Below, one piece after another: positions 56,196-64,000 of a stretch of DNA of 64,000 nucleotides. Source of the stretch: Mycobacterium gordonae (lineage in GTDB: Bacteria; Actinomycetota; Actinomycetes; Mycobacteriales; Mycobacteriaceae); NCBI RefSeq assembly GCF_017086405.1, contig NZ_CP070973.1:992001-1056000 (forward strand). The letters are read 5' to 3'. The position numbers and the translations under genes were made by a program. Numbering within the stretch: position 1 is the first letter of the stretch; every line of letters starts with the position of its first letter. Below the pieces are notes generated by a model. The model searched no databases. It saw only the letters and a program-made list of their open reading frames with translations, and had not been told where the DNA came from.

Positions 56196-57059
56196 GTGAG
56201 TGACGCAGCAATCCAGCGAGTAGGCGTGATCGGGGCGGGGCAGATGGGTTCCGGTATTGCCGAGGTGTCGGTACGGGCCGGTGTCGCCGTAACGGTCTTC
56301 GAGACGACCGACGCGCTGATCACCGCGGGCCGCAACCGCATCATGAAGTCGCTGGAGCGCGGCGTCAGCGCGGGCAAGGTGACCGAGCGCGAGCGTGACC
56401 GGGCGTTGAGCCTGCTGACGTTCACCACCGATCTCGCCGACCTGGCGGACCGTCAACTGGTCATCGAGGCTATTGTCGAAGACGAGTCAGTGAAGGCTCA
56501 GGTATTTGCTGAGTTGGATCGCGTCGTCACCGACCCGCAGGCAGTGCTGGCGTCGAACACCTCCAGCATCCCGATCATGAAGATCGCCGCCGCCACCAAA
56601 AACCCGCAGCGGGTGCTCGGATTGCATTTCTTCAACCCCGTCCCCGTGCTGCCTCTGGTGGAGTTGGTGAGCACGCTTGTCACCGACCCGGAAGCCGCCG
56701 CCCGCGCCGAGGAGTTCGCCGGTGCGGTACTGGGCAAACAGGTGGTGCGCTGTTCGGACCGCTCGGGTTTCGTGGTGAACGCCTTGCTGGTGCCCTACCT
56801 GCTTTCGGCGATCCGAATGGTCGAGGCGGGATTCGCCACCGTCGAAGACGTCGACAAGGCCGTGGTGGCCGGGTTGTCCCACCCGATGGGCCCGCTCAAG
56901 CTGTCCGATCTCGTGGGGCTGGACACGCTGAAGCTGATCGCCGACAAGATGTACGAGGAATTCAAGGAGCCGCTCTACGGTCCGCCGCCGCTATTGCAGC
57001 GCATGGTGGAGGCGGGCCTGCTGGGCAAGAAGTCCGGCCGGGGGTTCTACACCTACTGA
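56196..57059 (+). CDS. fadB2: 3-hydroxybutyryl/3-hydroxyacyl-CoA dehydrogenase
   Basis: 287 residues from a GTG preceded by GGGAGAG. NAD fold VGVIGAGQMGSGIAEVSVRAGV, catalytic His in LGLHFFNPVPVLPLVELV, C-terminal HCDH domain with DRSGFVVNALLVPYLLSAIR and LDTLKLIADKMYEEF. Length equals FadB2 (Rv0468). It interconverts 3-hydroxyacyl-CoA and 3-ketoacyl-CoA with NAD(H), near icl1 in fatty acid use. Confidence 0.95.
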   Translation: MSDAAIQRVGVIGAGQMGSGIAEVSVRAGVAVTVFETTDALITAGRNRIMKSLERGVSAGKVTERERDRALSLLTFTTDLADLADRQLVIEAIVEDESVKAQVFAELDRVVTDPQAVLASNTSSIPIMKIAAATKNPQRVLGLHFFNPVPVLPLVELVSTLVTDPEAAARAEEFAGAVLGKQVVRCSDRSGFVVNALLVPYLLSAIRMVEAGFATVEDVDKAVVAGLSHPMGPLKLSDLVGLDTLKLIADKMYEEFKEPLYGPPPLLQRMVEAGLLGKKSGRGFYTY

Positions 57060-57240
57060 AGTCCGCTGGGTGCGTCCTGCCGAGGTCCTGTCCACGGCCG
57101 AGGCCATCGGGATTCTCCTGCACAACGGCGACCGCCACGCGGTGCCGGCGCAGTGGCGCCTGCGTGCGCGGGACGAGCTACACCACACCCGCTGCGGCGA
57201 TGGTGAGGACTGTCGGCCCGCAGCACGTGGGTCGACGGCC
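57060..57240. other. Spacer between fadB2 and pcaA
   Basis: In M. tuberculosis umaA occupies this position; here only 181 bases remain and no methyltransferase remnant is recognisable. Confidence 0.5.
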
Positions 57241-58104
57241 CTACTTCGCCAGCGTGAACTGGCAGACGTCGGTGTATCCCTCACGGAACAGCTTTGCGCA
57301 GCCGGTCAGATACTTCATGTAGCGGTCGTACACCTTCTCCGACTGGATCGCGATGGCCAGATCCTTCTTGGACTCGAGGGCGGCCGCCCAGATTTCCAGT
57401 GTCCGCGCATAGTGCGACTGCAGGGATTGAATCCGCTTCATCGAGAACCCCGCCGCTTCGGACTGCTCCTCGACCACCGGAACCGTCGGCAGGTAACCGC
57501 CCGGAAAGATCTCCGCCAGGATGAATTGGCTGAAGTGCACGATTTCGTGGGTCAGCGGCAGGCCCTTGGCCCTGGCTTCTTTGAAGGTCGGCCGGACGAT
57601 CGTGTGCAGCAACATGATGCCGTCGCTGGGCAGTACCTGGTGGGCCGTCTTGAAGAAGCGGGGGTAGCGCTGACGGCCGAAGTGTTCGAAGGCGCCGATC
57701 GAGACGATGCGGTCGACGGGCTCGTGGAACTTCTCCCAACCCTCGAGCAGCACCCGCTTGGTGCGAGGCGTGTCCAGCTCGTCGAACTTCTTCTGGACAT
57801 GCGCGGCCTGGTTCTCCGACAGCGTCAGGCCCACCACGTTGACGTCGTACTTCTCGATCGCACGTCGCATGGTCGCGCCCCAACCGCAGCCGATGTCCAG
57901 CAACGTCATCCCGGGCTCCAGGTTGAGCTTGCCCAGTGCCAGGTCGATCTTGGCGAGCTGCGCCTCTTCCAGCGTCATGTCCTCGCGCTCGAAGTACGCA
58001 CAGCTGTAGGTCTGGGTAGGGTCGAGGAACAGGCGGAAGAATTCATCGGACAGGTCATAGTGCGCCTGCACGTTGCCGAAATGGGGCGTGAGCTGCACTG
58101 CCAT
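57241..58104 (-). CDS. pcaA: Mycolic acid cyclopropane synthase (PcaA)
   Basis: 287 residues from the ATG at 58102-58104. Residues 1-45 (AVQLTPHFGNVQAHYDLSDE) and the SAM fold MTLLDIGCGWGATMRRAIEKYD are nearly identical in pattern to Rv0470c; later IGAFEHFGRQRYPRFF and FAPL-type region VHFSQFILAEIFPGGYLPT. PcaA makes the proximal cyclopropane ring on alpha-mycolic acids and affects cording. The family has several similar paralogues, so the exact ring is inference from position and length. Confidence 0.9.
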   Translation of the reverse strand: MAVQLTPHFGNVQAHYDLSDEFFRLFLDPTQTYSCAYFEREDMTLEEAQLAKIDLALGKLNLEPGMTLLDIGCGWGATMRRAIEKYDVNVVGLTLSENQAAHVQKKFDELDTPRTKRVLLEGWEKFHEPVDRIVSIGAFEHFGRQRYPRFFKTAHQVLPSDGIMLLHTIVRPTFKEARAKGLPLTHEIVHFSQFILAEIFPGGYLPTVPVVEEQSEAAGFSMKRIQSLQSHYARTLEIWAAALESKKDLAIAIQSEKVYDRYMKYLTGCAKLFREGYTDVCQFTLAK

Positions 58105-58267
58105 TGCGATGTCAGCCTTTCTGTTTGTCGGGGTGCTCCCGGACAAAATCCGTCAGTAATACCTGCAGCGCCCCCGATGCATTCCATGAATGCTAACCGC
58201 TGCAGTGCCGTGCGGTTGCACTCCTTGCCTCACACCGGCAGCGGGGACAGCTGACGGGCGGGAGCTT

Positions 58268-58981
58268 TCACCCCTGTTGCAGCTGATCCCAGGCAGGAAC
58301 GGTCGGGGAGGGGTGCGGCTGTGCCCGGAACCTCTCCAGCGATCCCCCTGCCTCGACAATCCCGCAGAGGGCGCTCCAGCTGAGCATCGTCAGGTAGTCG
58401 ATCAACTCGTCGCTGCTCATCCGCGGATCCGACATCCAGGAATGTGTGGCCAACTGCACACCGCCGACGATGAGGTAGGCCCACGGCTCCACGCCTCCGA
58501 CGTCCACCCCGGCCTCACGCATGCGGCGACGCAGCATCACCGCGATCATGCGTGCGATGATCCGTTCCGAGTCGGCGATCACCTTGCTCTTGCTGCCGGA
58601 ACTGTTCGCCATCACGAATCCGTACGGCTCCGGTTCGGCGGCCATGGTCTCGACGTACACCCGGATGACTTCGCGGGTGAGGTCGTAGCCGTCGAGATTC
58701 GATGACAGCGCCGCGGCCATATTGGGAATCAATGTGGTCTGCGCAAACCGCATCATCACCGCGGTGGTGAGGTCGTTCTTGTCGACGAAGTAGCGGTAGA
58801 GCACGGTTTTGGAGACGCCGATCTCCGCGGCGATCTCGTCCATGCTCAAAAAACGGCTCTGCCGACGAATTGCCTCGATCGTGCCGTCGACCAACTCATT
58901 GCGGCGGTCCACCTTGTGCTGGTGCCAACGCCGCTTACGACCATCGGTTTTGACGGTCCGAGCCGGGATGTGTTGTGCCAC
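58268..58981 (-). CDS. TetR family regulator (Rv0472c/MadR homologue)
   Basis: 237 residues from the GTG at 58979-58981 (reading VAQHIPARTVKTDGRKRRW); an ATG at 59014 is an alternative, 11 residues longer. The helix-turn-helix is FLSMDEIAAEIGVSKTVLYRYF. The effector domain contains EPWAYLIVGGVQLATHSWMS. Its homologue (MSMEG_0916, MadR) represses mycolic acid desaturase genes in response to acyl-CoA; that role is transferred. It lies 163 bases upstream of pcaA on the same strand. Confidence 0.85.
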   Translation of the reverse strand: MAQHIPARTVKTDGRKRRWHQHKVDRRNELVDGTIEAIRRQSRFLSMDEIAAEIGVSKTVLYRYFVDKNDLTTAVMMRFAQTTLIPNMAAALSSNLDGYDLTREVIRVYVETMAAEPEPYGFVMANSSGSKSKVIADSERIIARMIAVMLRRRMREAGVDVGGVEPWAYLIVGGVQLATHSWMSDPRMSSDELIDYLTMLSWSALCGIVEAGGSLERFRAQPHPSPTVPAWDQLQQG

Positions 58982-59096
58982 TGTCGCCGATTCCCATTCA
59001 CTACCTAGACGCATCGATACTACGGCTTGCGGGTGCCTCGATGGCTGAGCGGCCGGACTGCGTGAGGCTTCCGAACAGTGTGGGTAACACTAACCG

Positions 59097-60482
59097 GTGG
59101 TTGCGATAGCGGATGATGGTGTGGTGGCACACAGAGCCTTCCCGACAGGGGCACCTCCGGCCTCGACGCCGGGTTCAGGCGGGGGCCGGGGCGGCCGTAC
59201 CTCCTTGGCGGAGTCGTTGGCCGGTGCCGATTCCGAGGCCGACGCCGAGCGGCGTGCCGCGCTGCGGCGGATGAAGGCGGTGGCGCTGGGTTTCCTGATC
59301 GGCGCGACTGTGGTGTTCCTGGTGTGCCGGTGGGCCAACGCGCACGGCTCCGCGCCGGCCTGGGTCGGTTACGTCGGTGCCGCGGCGGAGGCGGGCATGG
59401 TGGGCGCCCTGGCGGACTGGTTCGCGGTCACCGCGCTCTTCAAGCATCCGCTGGGCATCCCGATTCCGCATACCGCCATCATCAAGCGCAAGAAAGACCA
59501 GCTCGGAGAGGGATTAGGCACCTTCGTCCGGGAGAACTTCCTGTCGGCTGAGGTAGTGGAGACCAAGCTGCGCGATGCCCAGGTGCCCAGTCGGCTGGGC
59601 AAGTGGCTGTCCGAGCCCGCTCACGCGCAGCGGGTGGCAGGCGAGGTGGCGACTGTGTTGCGCGTGCTGGTCGAGCTGTTGCGCGACGAGGACGTCCAAC
59701 AGGTGATCGACCGGATGATCGTGCGCCGCATCGCCGAGCCGCAGTGGGGCCCGCCGGTGGGCAGGGTGTTGCAGACGCTGCTCGTCGAGAACCGCCAGGA
59801 AGCCCTAATCCAGCTGCTTGCGGACCGGGCGTTTCAATGGTCGCTGAATGCCGGCGTGGTGATTCAGCGGGTCGTCGAGCGTGATTCCCCGACCTGGTCC
59901 CCCCGCTTCGTCGACCATCTCGTCGGTGACCGCATCCACCGGGAGTTGATGGACTTCACCGACAAGGTGCGCCGCAACCCCGATCATGAGTTGCGTCGGT
60001 CGGCGACGCGGTTCCTGTTCGAATTCGCCGACGACCTGCAGAACGACCCCGACACCATCGCGCGCGCCGACGCGGTCAAGGAGCAGCTGATGGCGCGGGA
60101 CGAGGTGGCGAAAGCCGCCGAGACGGCGTGGACGACGCTCAAGCGCCTGGTGCTCGAGGGAGTCGATGACCCGTCGAGCACACTGCGCACCCGCATCGCC
60201 GACACCGTGATCCGGATCGGGGCCTCGCTGCGCGACGATGCGGGGCTGCGTGAAAAGGTCGACGGCTGGATGGTACGAGCCGCTCAGCACCTGGTTTCGC
60301 AATATGGGGTGGAGATCACAGCGATCATCACCGAGACGATCGAGCGCTGGGACGCCCAGGAAGCCAGCCGCCGAATCGAGCTGCATGTGGGCCGTGACCT
60401 GCAGTTTATTCGTATCAACGGCACGGTTGTGGGCGCCCTTGCCGGCCTTGCCATCTACGCCATCGCGCAGTTGCTCTTCTGA
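59097..60482 (+). CDS. DUF445 membrane-anchored protein (Rv0473 homologue)
   Basis: 461 residues from a GTG at 59097 (a GTG at 59121 is another option). Residues 1-~60 are polar; two membrane helices at about 65-83 and 90-115 (VGAAAEAGMVGALADWFAVTALF). The long helical middle has ALFKHPLGIPIPHTAIIKRK and the family end FIRINGTVVGALAGLAIYAI. DUF445 proteins are linked to envelope or stress functions in a few bacteria; no enzyme activity is known. Confidence 0.85.
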   Translation: MVAIADDGVVAHRAFPTGAPPASTPGSGGGRGGRTSLAESLAGADSEADAERRAALRRMKAVALGFLIGATVVFLVCRWANAHGSAPAWVGYVGAAAEAGMVGALADWFAVTALFKHPLGIPIPHTAIIKRKKDQLGEGLGTFVRENFLSAEVVETKLRDAQVPSRLGKWLSEPAHAQRVAGEVATVLRVLVELLRDEDVQQVIDRMIVRRIAEPQWGPPVGRVLQTLLVENRQEALIQLLADRAFQWSLNAGVVIQRVVERDSPTWSPRFVDHLVGDRIHRELMDFTDKVRRNPDHELRRSATRFLFEFADDLQNDPDTIARADAVKEQLMARDEVAKAAETAWTTLKRLVLEGVDDPSSTLRTRIADTVIRIGASLRDDAGLREKVDGWMVRAAQHLVSQYGVEITAIITETIERWDAQEASRRIELHVGRDLQFIRINGTVVGALAGLAIYAIAQLLF

Positions 60483-60483
60483 C

Positions 60484-60518
60484 GAGTGCTAACTAACTGC
60501 TTGCAATAGCAAGCACTC
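60484..60518 (+). promoter_or_regulatory. Nested palindromes before the Xre-type regulator
   Basis: Outer arms GAGTGCT (60484-60490) and AGCACTC (60512-60518); inner hairpin TGCTTGC-AATA-GCAAGCA (60498-60515). They begin two bases after the DUF445 stop and lie 52 bases before the regulator start. A likely operator for autoregulation or a terminator; no T-run follows. Confidence 0.5.
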
Positions 60519-60570
60519 CTCCGTACCCTGATGAGCGTAAGCAAACAAATTCTGACGTAGGGAGTGTCCG

Positions 60571-60987
60571 ATGTCGCCGGAGGAGAAGCTGGGCACCAAG
60601 GTGTCCACAAAAGCCTCTGACGTGGCCTCCGACATCGGGAGCTTCATCAGGTCGCAGCGCGAGACGGCACAGGTCTCGATGCGGCAGCTCGCCGAGCGGT
60701 CGGGTGTCAGCAACCCGTACTTGAGTCAGGTCGAGCGGGGACTGCGCAAGCCGTCCGCCGACGTCCTGGCCCAGATCGCCAAGGCGCTGCGGGTCTCCGC
60801 AGAGGTCCTCTACGTGCGGGCCGGCATTCTCGAGCCCAGAGAGGCGAGCCAGGTGCGTGACGCCATCGTCACCGACACCGCCATCACCGAGCGTCAGAAG
60901 CAGGTTCTGCTGGAGATTTACACGTCGTTCACCCAGCAGAACGAGGCTAACCGTGAGGAGTGTCCGAGCGAATCCGACGACGACTGA
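60571..60987 (+). CDS. Xre-family transcriptional regulator (Rv0474 homologue)
   Basis: 138 residues from an ATG with a GGGAGTG site. Helix-turn-helix: VSMRQLAERSGVSNPYLSQVE, then RGLRKPSADVLAQIAKALR, a standard Xre fold. The C-terminal part is helical and acidic, perhaps for dimerisation. Length close to Rv0474 (140 residues), a DNA-binding protein reported to respond to copper. Position 185 bases before hbhA. Confidence 0.85.
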   Translation: MSPEEKLGTKVSTKASDVASDIGSFIRSQRETAQVSMRQLAERSGVSNPYLSQVERGLRKPSADVLAQIAKALRVSAEVLYVRAGILEPREASQVRDAIVTDTAITERQKQVLLEIYTSFTQQNEANREECPSESDDD

Positions 60988-61173
60988 CAGCGATCTGGCT
61001 GATACGGAAGTCGACGGTCCCGACTGACCCGACCACCAGGAGGTTTCCGGCAAGTCGCGCACCAATGTCAATCCGCGGGTCTTGACATTTCCTGTCCACA
61101 GGAGCCGGACTTGCGCAAATTTCAATCATTCACCTGTAACACCGATATCGAATATCTGAGGAAAGGAATCATC

Positions 61174-61812
61174 ATGGCTGAGAACACCAACATCGAGGAC
61201 CTGAAAGCGCCGCTGCTCGCCGCGCTGGGCGCTGCTGACCTGGCTCTGGCCACCGTCAACGACCTGATCGTCAACCTGCGCGAGCGCGCCGAGGAGACCC
61301 GTAGCAACTTGCGCGAGCGCGCGGAGGAGACCCGTACCGACACCCGCAGCCGGGTCGAGGAGAGCCGCGCACGCCTGACCAAGCTCCAGGAGGACCTGCC
61401 CGAGCAGATCACCGAGCTGCGCGAGCGTTTCACCGCTGAGGAACTGCGCAAGGCGGCCGAGGGCTATGTCGAGGCTGCCACCAGCCGGTACAACGAGTTG
61501 GTCGAGCGTGGCGAGGCCGCCCTCGAGCGGCTGCGTAGCCAGTCGGCTTTCGAGGACGCGTCGGCGCGTGCCGAGGGCTACGTCGACCAGGCGGTCGAGC
61601 TGACCCAGGAAGCACTCGGCACCGTTGCCTCGCAGACCCGCGCCGTGGGTGAGCGTGCCGCCAAGCTGGTCGGCATCGAGTTGCCGAAGAAGGCGGAGGC
61701 TCCGGCCAAGAAGGCAGCCCCGGCCAAGAAGGTCGCTCCGGCCAAGAAGGCCGCTCCGGCCAAGAAGGCTCCCGCCAAGAAGGCCCCGGCCAAGAAGGTC
61801 ACCCAGAAGTAA
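61174..61812 (+). CDS. hbhA: Heparin-binding hemagglutinin HbhA
   Basis: 212 residues, ATG at 61174 after GGAAAGGA. N-terminal amphipathic segment [20 protein letters not shown], a long coiled coil (about 30-160), and a C-terminal Lys/Ala/Pro tail with [10 protein letters not shown] and PAKKAPAKK repeats that binds heparan sulfate. M. tuberculosis HbhA has 199 residues; the extra length includes an 11-residue duplication ([11 protein letters not shown] then [11 protein letters not shown]). It is a surface adhesin for epithelial cells and lipid-body-associated in the cytoplasm; methylated lysines are known in the tail. Confidence 0.97.
   Translation: MAENTNIEDLKAPLLAALGAADLALATVNDLIVNLRERAEETRSNLRERAEETRTDTRSRVEESRARLTKLQEDLPEQITELRERFTAEELRKAAEGYVEAATSRYNELVERGEAALERLRSQSAFEDASARAEGYVDQAVELTQEALGTVASQTRAVGERAAKLVGIELPKKAEAPAKKAAPAKKVAPAKKAAPAKKAPAKKAPAKKVTQK
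61273..61338 (+). repeat. 33-base tandem duplication in the hbhA coiled coil
   Basis: Two copies, 61273-61305 and 61306-61338, encode [10 protein letters not shown] plus Ser or Thr. They differ at only a few bases. An 11-residue unit preserves a hendecad coiled-coil phase, so the helix register is kept. Confidence 0.85.
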
Positions 61813-61920
61813 GTCCGGGTATCCGGACCACGGACTCCAAGTCGCCGCAGGATCGGGCGACTTGGACCAGAGAGAAGCACCACTCGACTCCAAGTCGCCG
61901 CAGGTCGGCGACTTGGAGTC
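61813..61920 (+). terminator. Three successive hairpins after hbhA
   Basis: First GTCCGG-GTAT-CCGGAC (61813-61828). Second arms TCCAAGTCGCC and GGCGACTTGGA (61836-61866), loop of nine. Third arms GACTCCAAGTCGCC and GGCGACTTGGAGTC (61886-61920), loop of seven. The last two share the arm sequence, so they could be a duplicated element. No T-run; likely a terminator or mRNA-end stabiliser. Confidence 0.6.
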
Positions 61921-61949
61921 GACGTATTTGCGGCGGCCCGCCTAGTCTT

Positions 61950-62240
61950 ATGGGCGTGCAAGCCGTAGGTACCGTCATGTTCGTTCTGTGGGTCGCCGTC
62001 GCGGTGGCGACGGTGTACGCGTTTGTGCACGCCGCGTTGCAGCGGTCCGACGCATATACCGCCGCCGACAAGCAGACCAAGCCCCTGTGGTTGGTGATCC
62101 TCGGAGGCGCTATCGCGCTGATCACCATCCTGTACGGCATCTTCGGCGTGATGGCGATCGCGGCGGCCGCGGTCGCCACCGGCGTGTATCTCGTCGACGT
62201 CCGTCCCAAGCTTCTCGAAGTGCAGGGTAAGTCCCGCTAG
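61950..62240 (+). CDS. DUF2516 small membrane protein (Rv0476 homologue)
   Basis: 96 residues; start ATG 61950, a further ATG at 61977 would still keep both helices. [20 protein letters not shown] and [20 protein letters not shown] are membrane helices; the loop [13 protein letters not shown] and the end [17 protein letters not shown] match Rv0476. Function unknown. Downstream genes follow closely: the next starts four bases later. Confidence 0.85.
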   Translation: MGVQAVGTVMFVLWVAVAVATVYAFVHAALQRSDAYTAADKQTKPLWLVILGGAIALITILYGIFGVMAIAAAAVATGVYLVDVRPKLLEVQGKSR

Positions 62241-62243
62241 CCG

Positions 62244-62681
62244 ATGAGATTCGTGTTCATTGCGCCGGCGGCGGCGCTCATTTCGCTGCTTGGTGCGGTT
62301 CCCGCGGCTGCTGGTCCCGGCGGCGACGTCGCCAGCGGCGCGACGCCACCCTTCGTGGACCACACCGCATGGGCGGTCTGGGGCGTGCGGTCCAGCCTGC
62401 GTGTCTATCCGACCTCTTCGGGGCGTGCCGCGGCCCGGGCGTCGGGAACCGCCGGCGCCTATCCGCAAGCAGCCGACGAGGCATGGTCCGAGGTGCTGGC
62501 GCGGGCACCCGACGCCGACACGCCGGGCATGCGTGCACAGTTCGTCTGTCACTGGCAGTTTGCCGAAATCGCGGAACCGGGCAAGACCAGCTGGAATCTG
62601 GAGCCGTGGCGACCCGTCGTCGACGACTCCGAGATGATTGCGTCGCGCTGCAATCCGGGCGCATCGGAAGAACCCTTCTGA
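62244..62681 (+). CDS. Secreted DUF2599 protein (Rv0477 homologue)
   Basis: 145 residues. Signal peptide [22 protein letters not shown]; mature part with [47 protein letters not shown] and a late SRCNPG. Two cysteines likely form one disulfide. The family is small and mycobacterial; role unknown. The stop overlaps the deoC start by one base (TGATG). Confidence 0.85.
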   Translation: MRFVFIAPAAALISLLGAVPAAAGPGGDVASGATPPFVDHTAWAVWGVRSSLRVYPTSSGRAAARASGTAGAYPQAADEAWSEVLARAPDADTPGMRAQFVCHWQFAEIAEPGKTSWNLEPWRPVVDDSEMIASRCNPGASEEPF

Positions 62682-63367
62682 TGGACAGCCCGCTCACCCG
62701 GCAGCAGCTGGCCGCGCTGGTCGACCACACCCTGCTCAAGCCGGAGTCCACAGCCGCCGATATTGCGGCACTGGTCGCCGAAGGCGTCGACCTGGGCGTC
62801 TACGCCGTGTGCGTCTCGCCATCGATGGTGCCGGTCGCCGTCCGAGAAGCTCGGGAGCAAGACGAAGTTCGAGTTGCCGCCGTCGCCGGATTTCCGTCGG
62901 GCAAGCACTTGTCGGCGGTCAAGGCGCAGGAGGCGGCCGCGGCGGTTGCCGCCGGCGCCGTCGAGATCGACATGGTCATCGACGTCGGCGCGGCGTTGAC
63001 CGGCCGGTTCGATGCTGTGCGGGATGACGTCGCGGCGGTACGCGCGGCCGCAAAAGGGGCGGTGTTGAAAGTGATCGTGGAGTCGGCCGTGTTGCTGGCT
63101 CTCGGCGACGAGCGGGCGCTGGCCGCCGCTTGTCGGGCAGCCGAAGAAGCCGGCGCCGACTTCGTCAAGACCTCAACGGGATTCCATCCCGCCGGCGGCG
63201 CCTCGGTGCGCGCCGTCGAGGTGATGGCCGCGACCGTGGGCGGACGATTGGGCGTCAAGGCCAGCGGAGGCATTCGTACCACCACCGACGCGCTCGCCAT
63301 GCTCGACGCCGGGGCGACCCGCCTGGGTCTGTCCGGCACCCGGGCCGTCCTGGACGGCTTGGGCTAA
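62681..63367 (+). CDS. deoC: Deoxyribose-phosphate aldolase
   Basis: 228 residues, starting [23 protein letters not shown]-barrel with Schiff-base lysine in DFVKTSTGF, the proton-relay Asp in [11 protein letters not shown], and the third catalytic Lys in [10 protein letters not shown]. It cleaves deoxyribose-5-phosphate to glyceraldehyde-3-phosphate and acetaldehyde. Same order as Rv0476-Rv0477-Rv0478 and probably translated with Rv0477. Confidence 0.95.
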   Translation: MDSPLTRQQLAALVDHTLLKPESTAADIAALVAEGVDLGVYAVCVSPSMVPVAVREAREQDEVRVAAVAGFPSGKHLSAVKAQEAAAAVAAGAVEIDMVIDVGAALTGRFDAVRDDVAAVRAAAKGAVLKVIVESAVLLALGDERALAAACRAAEEAGADFVKTSTGFHPAGGASVRAVEVMAATVGGRLGVKASGGIRTTTDALAMLDAGATRLGLSGTRAVLDGLG

Positions 63368-63379
63368 TACTGGCCTAAC

Positions 63380-64000
63380 TCACAGATCGGCCAGGCAGGG
63401 ATCGGTATTGCCGGTCGGGATGGTGGCGTTGCGGGCGGCGAAGCGCGCCACCACGCCGCTGTTGGTGACCTCGATGCTCTCGGCCTTCACGCCCAGTGGG
63501 TAGTTCTTGGTCAGATTGTTGGTGTACTCGTTCAGCGTCGACTGCACAGACTCCTTCGGCAGCGAGAAGCCCAGCGTGTTGAAACTGACGATCTGCAGCT
63601 CGATGCCGCCATTGCTGGTGACCACCGGCTTGGCGACGATGTCGTTGAGCATGCCCTTGAGCTCCACCGTGTTGTCCTTGGGGTGGGTGATCACGCTGCT
63701 GGTGACGAATTCGCCGAGAATCGGGATCGCGTTCTGCACCGACTCCTTGATGCCCTGGGCGGTCCAGGTGATGGTCGCTTCCAGCGCGCCGATCGTCCCC
63801 TTGGACTCGGACGTCTTCTTGATGTTGACGTCCTGGATGTTGAGTTGGAGCTTCATGCCCTTGGCGTCGCGGATCTGATTTCCCGCGGTCTCGATCTTGA
63901 TGTTCGTGTAGTGGTCGGTGGCTACCTGCCACAGCACCAGCGGCGTCACGCCGAAGGAGGCGGTGGCCTGGTCTTTGACCACGCAGGCGGTCGCGGAGGC
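63380..64000 (-). CDS. DUF2993 family protein (Rv0479c homologue), N-terminus beyond the window
   Basis: At least 206 residues, open to base 64000 and continuing past it. The visible part is a mixed alpha/beta lipid-binding-like DUF2993 domain: ATDHYTNIKIETAGNQIRD, KGTIGALEATITWTAQGIKE, KDNTVELKGMLNDIVAKPVV, and a C-terminal DPCLADL. The family includes LmeA, which helps mannan extension of lipomannan, but Rv0479c itself is uncharacterised. It converges on deoC with 12 bases between. Confidence 0.8.
   Translation of the reverse strand, partial: ASATACVVKDQATASFGVTPLVLWQVATDHYTNIKIETAGNQIRDAKGMKLQLNIQDVNIKKTSESKGTIGALEATITWTAQGIKESVQNAIPILGEFVTSSVITHPKDNTVELKGMLNDIVAKPVVTSNGGIELQIVSFNTLGFSLPKESVQSTLNEYTNNLTKNYPLGVKAESIEVTNSGVVARFAARNATIPTGNTDPCLADL

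Noticed and set aside
57070..57240. Plus-strand frame after fadB2 that starts RPAEVLSTAEAIGILLHNGD
   Set aside because: It continues antisense through pcaA and ends without a plausible domain; no coding support for this short stretch.

Overview
The window is a chromosomal segment of a mycobacterium. It has high GC, GTG/ATG starts, PE_PGRS and PPE-MPTR genes, mmpS/mmpL pairs, hbhA, pcaA and a second chaperonin gene groEL2 with tandem CIRCE operators. The gene order follows the Rv0435c-Rv0479c interval of M. tuberculosis closely. It lacks PPE11 and umaA at their tuberculosis positions and carries extra genes: an Mrp antiporter, an MFS transporter, a flavin monooxygenase, TerC, an amidohydrolase, a second mmpS/mmpL pair, DedA and a YbaK-like protein. 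A PE_PGRS gene together with a PPE-MPTR gene points to a slow-growing, ESX-5-bearing non-tuberculous species. Species assignment is inference.

Layout. 1-3713 (minus): mrpA(B)-mrpC-mrpD, a multisubunit Na+/H+ antiporter operon running off the left edge. 3834-7987 (minus): a frameshifted PE_PGRS gene whose C-terminus is a secreted-acid-phosphatase-like phosphoesterase, the most unusual gene here. 8061-11786 (minus): Cdc48-like ATPase, pssA and psd (phospholipid synthesis). 11856-17495: MFS transporter, moeA2, an SDR, a small VOC-like gene coupled to a Baeyer-Villiger/FMO-type monooxygenase, and a frameshifted cupin. 17593-24444: groEL2 with two CIRCE sites and a terminator, terC, a flavin-fold protein, PPE10 and a D-aminoacylase-like amidohydrolase. 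24491-31660: VOC, DinB and a membrane protein (plus strand), facing the minus-strand operon Rv0449c-Rv0448c-ufaA1-Rv0446c-sigK-rskA, which begins at a SigK-type promoter.

31796-41289 is an export region. mmpS4-mmpL4 and a second mmpS-mmpL pair diverge around a TetR gene, and each pair has an IdeR-like iron box. Rv0455c, a secreted protein needed for siderophore secretion in M. tuberculosis, lies nearby. 41350-47982: echA2, DedA, prolyl oligopeptidase, and an aldehyde dehydrogenase with DUF779 and two small membrane proteins. 48007-48735: a less GC-rich YbaK-like gene. 49099-57059: lpdC, ramB, Rv0466, icl1 and fadB2 (lipid and acetate carbon use), with RamB-like repeats before icl1. 57241-64000: pcaA, a TetR regulator, DUF445, an Xre regulator, hbhA with an 11-residue duplication, three hairpins, DUF2516, a secreted protein, deoC and a partial DUF2993 gene.

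Themes that recur are cell-envelope lipid synthesis and export, carbon-source regulation and stress response. Two genes are broken by single-base losses in G/C runs, which could be real mutations or assembly errors.
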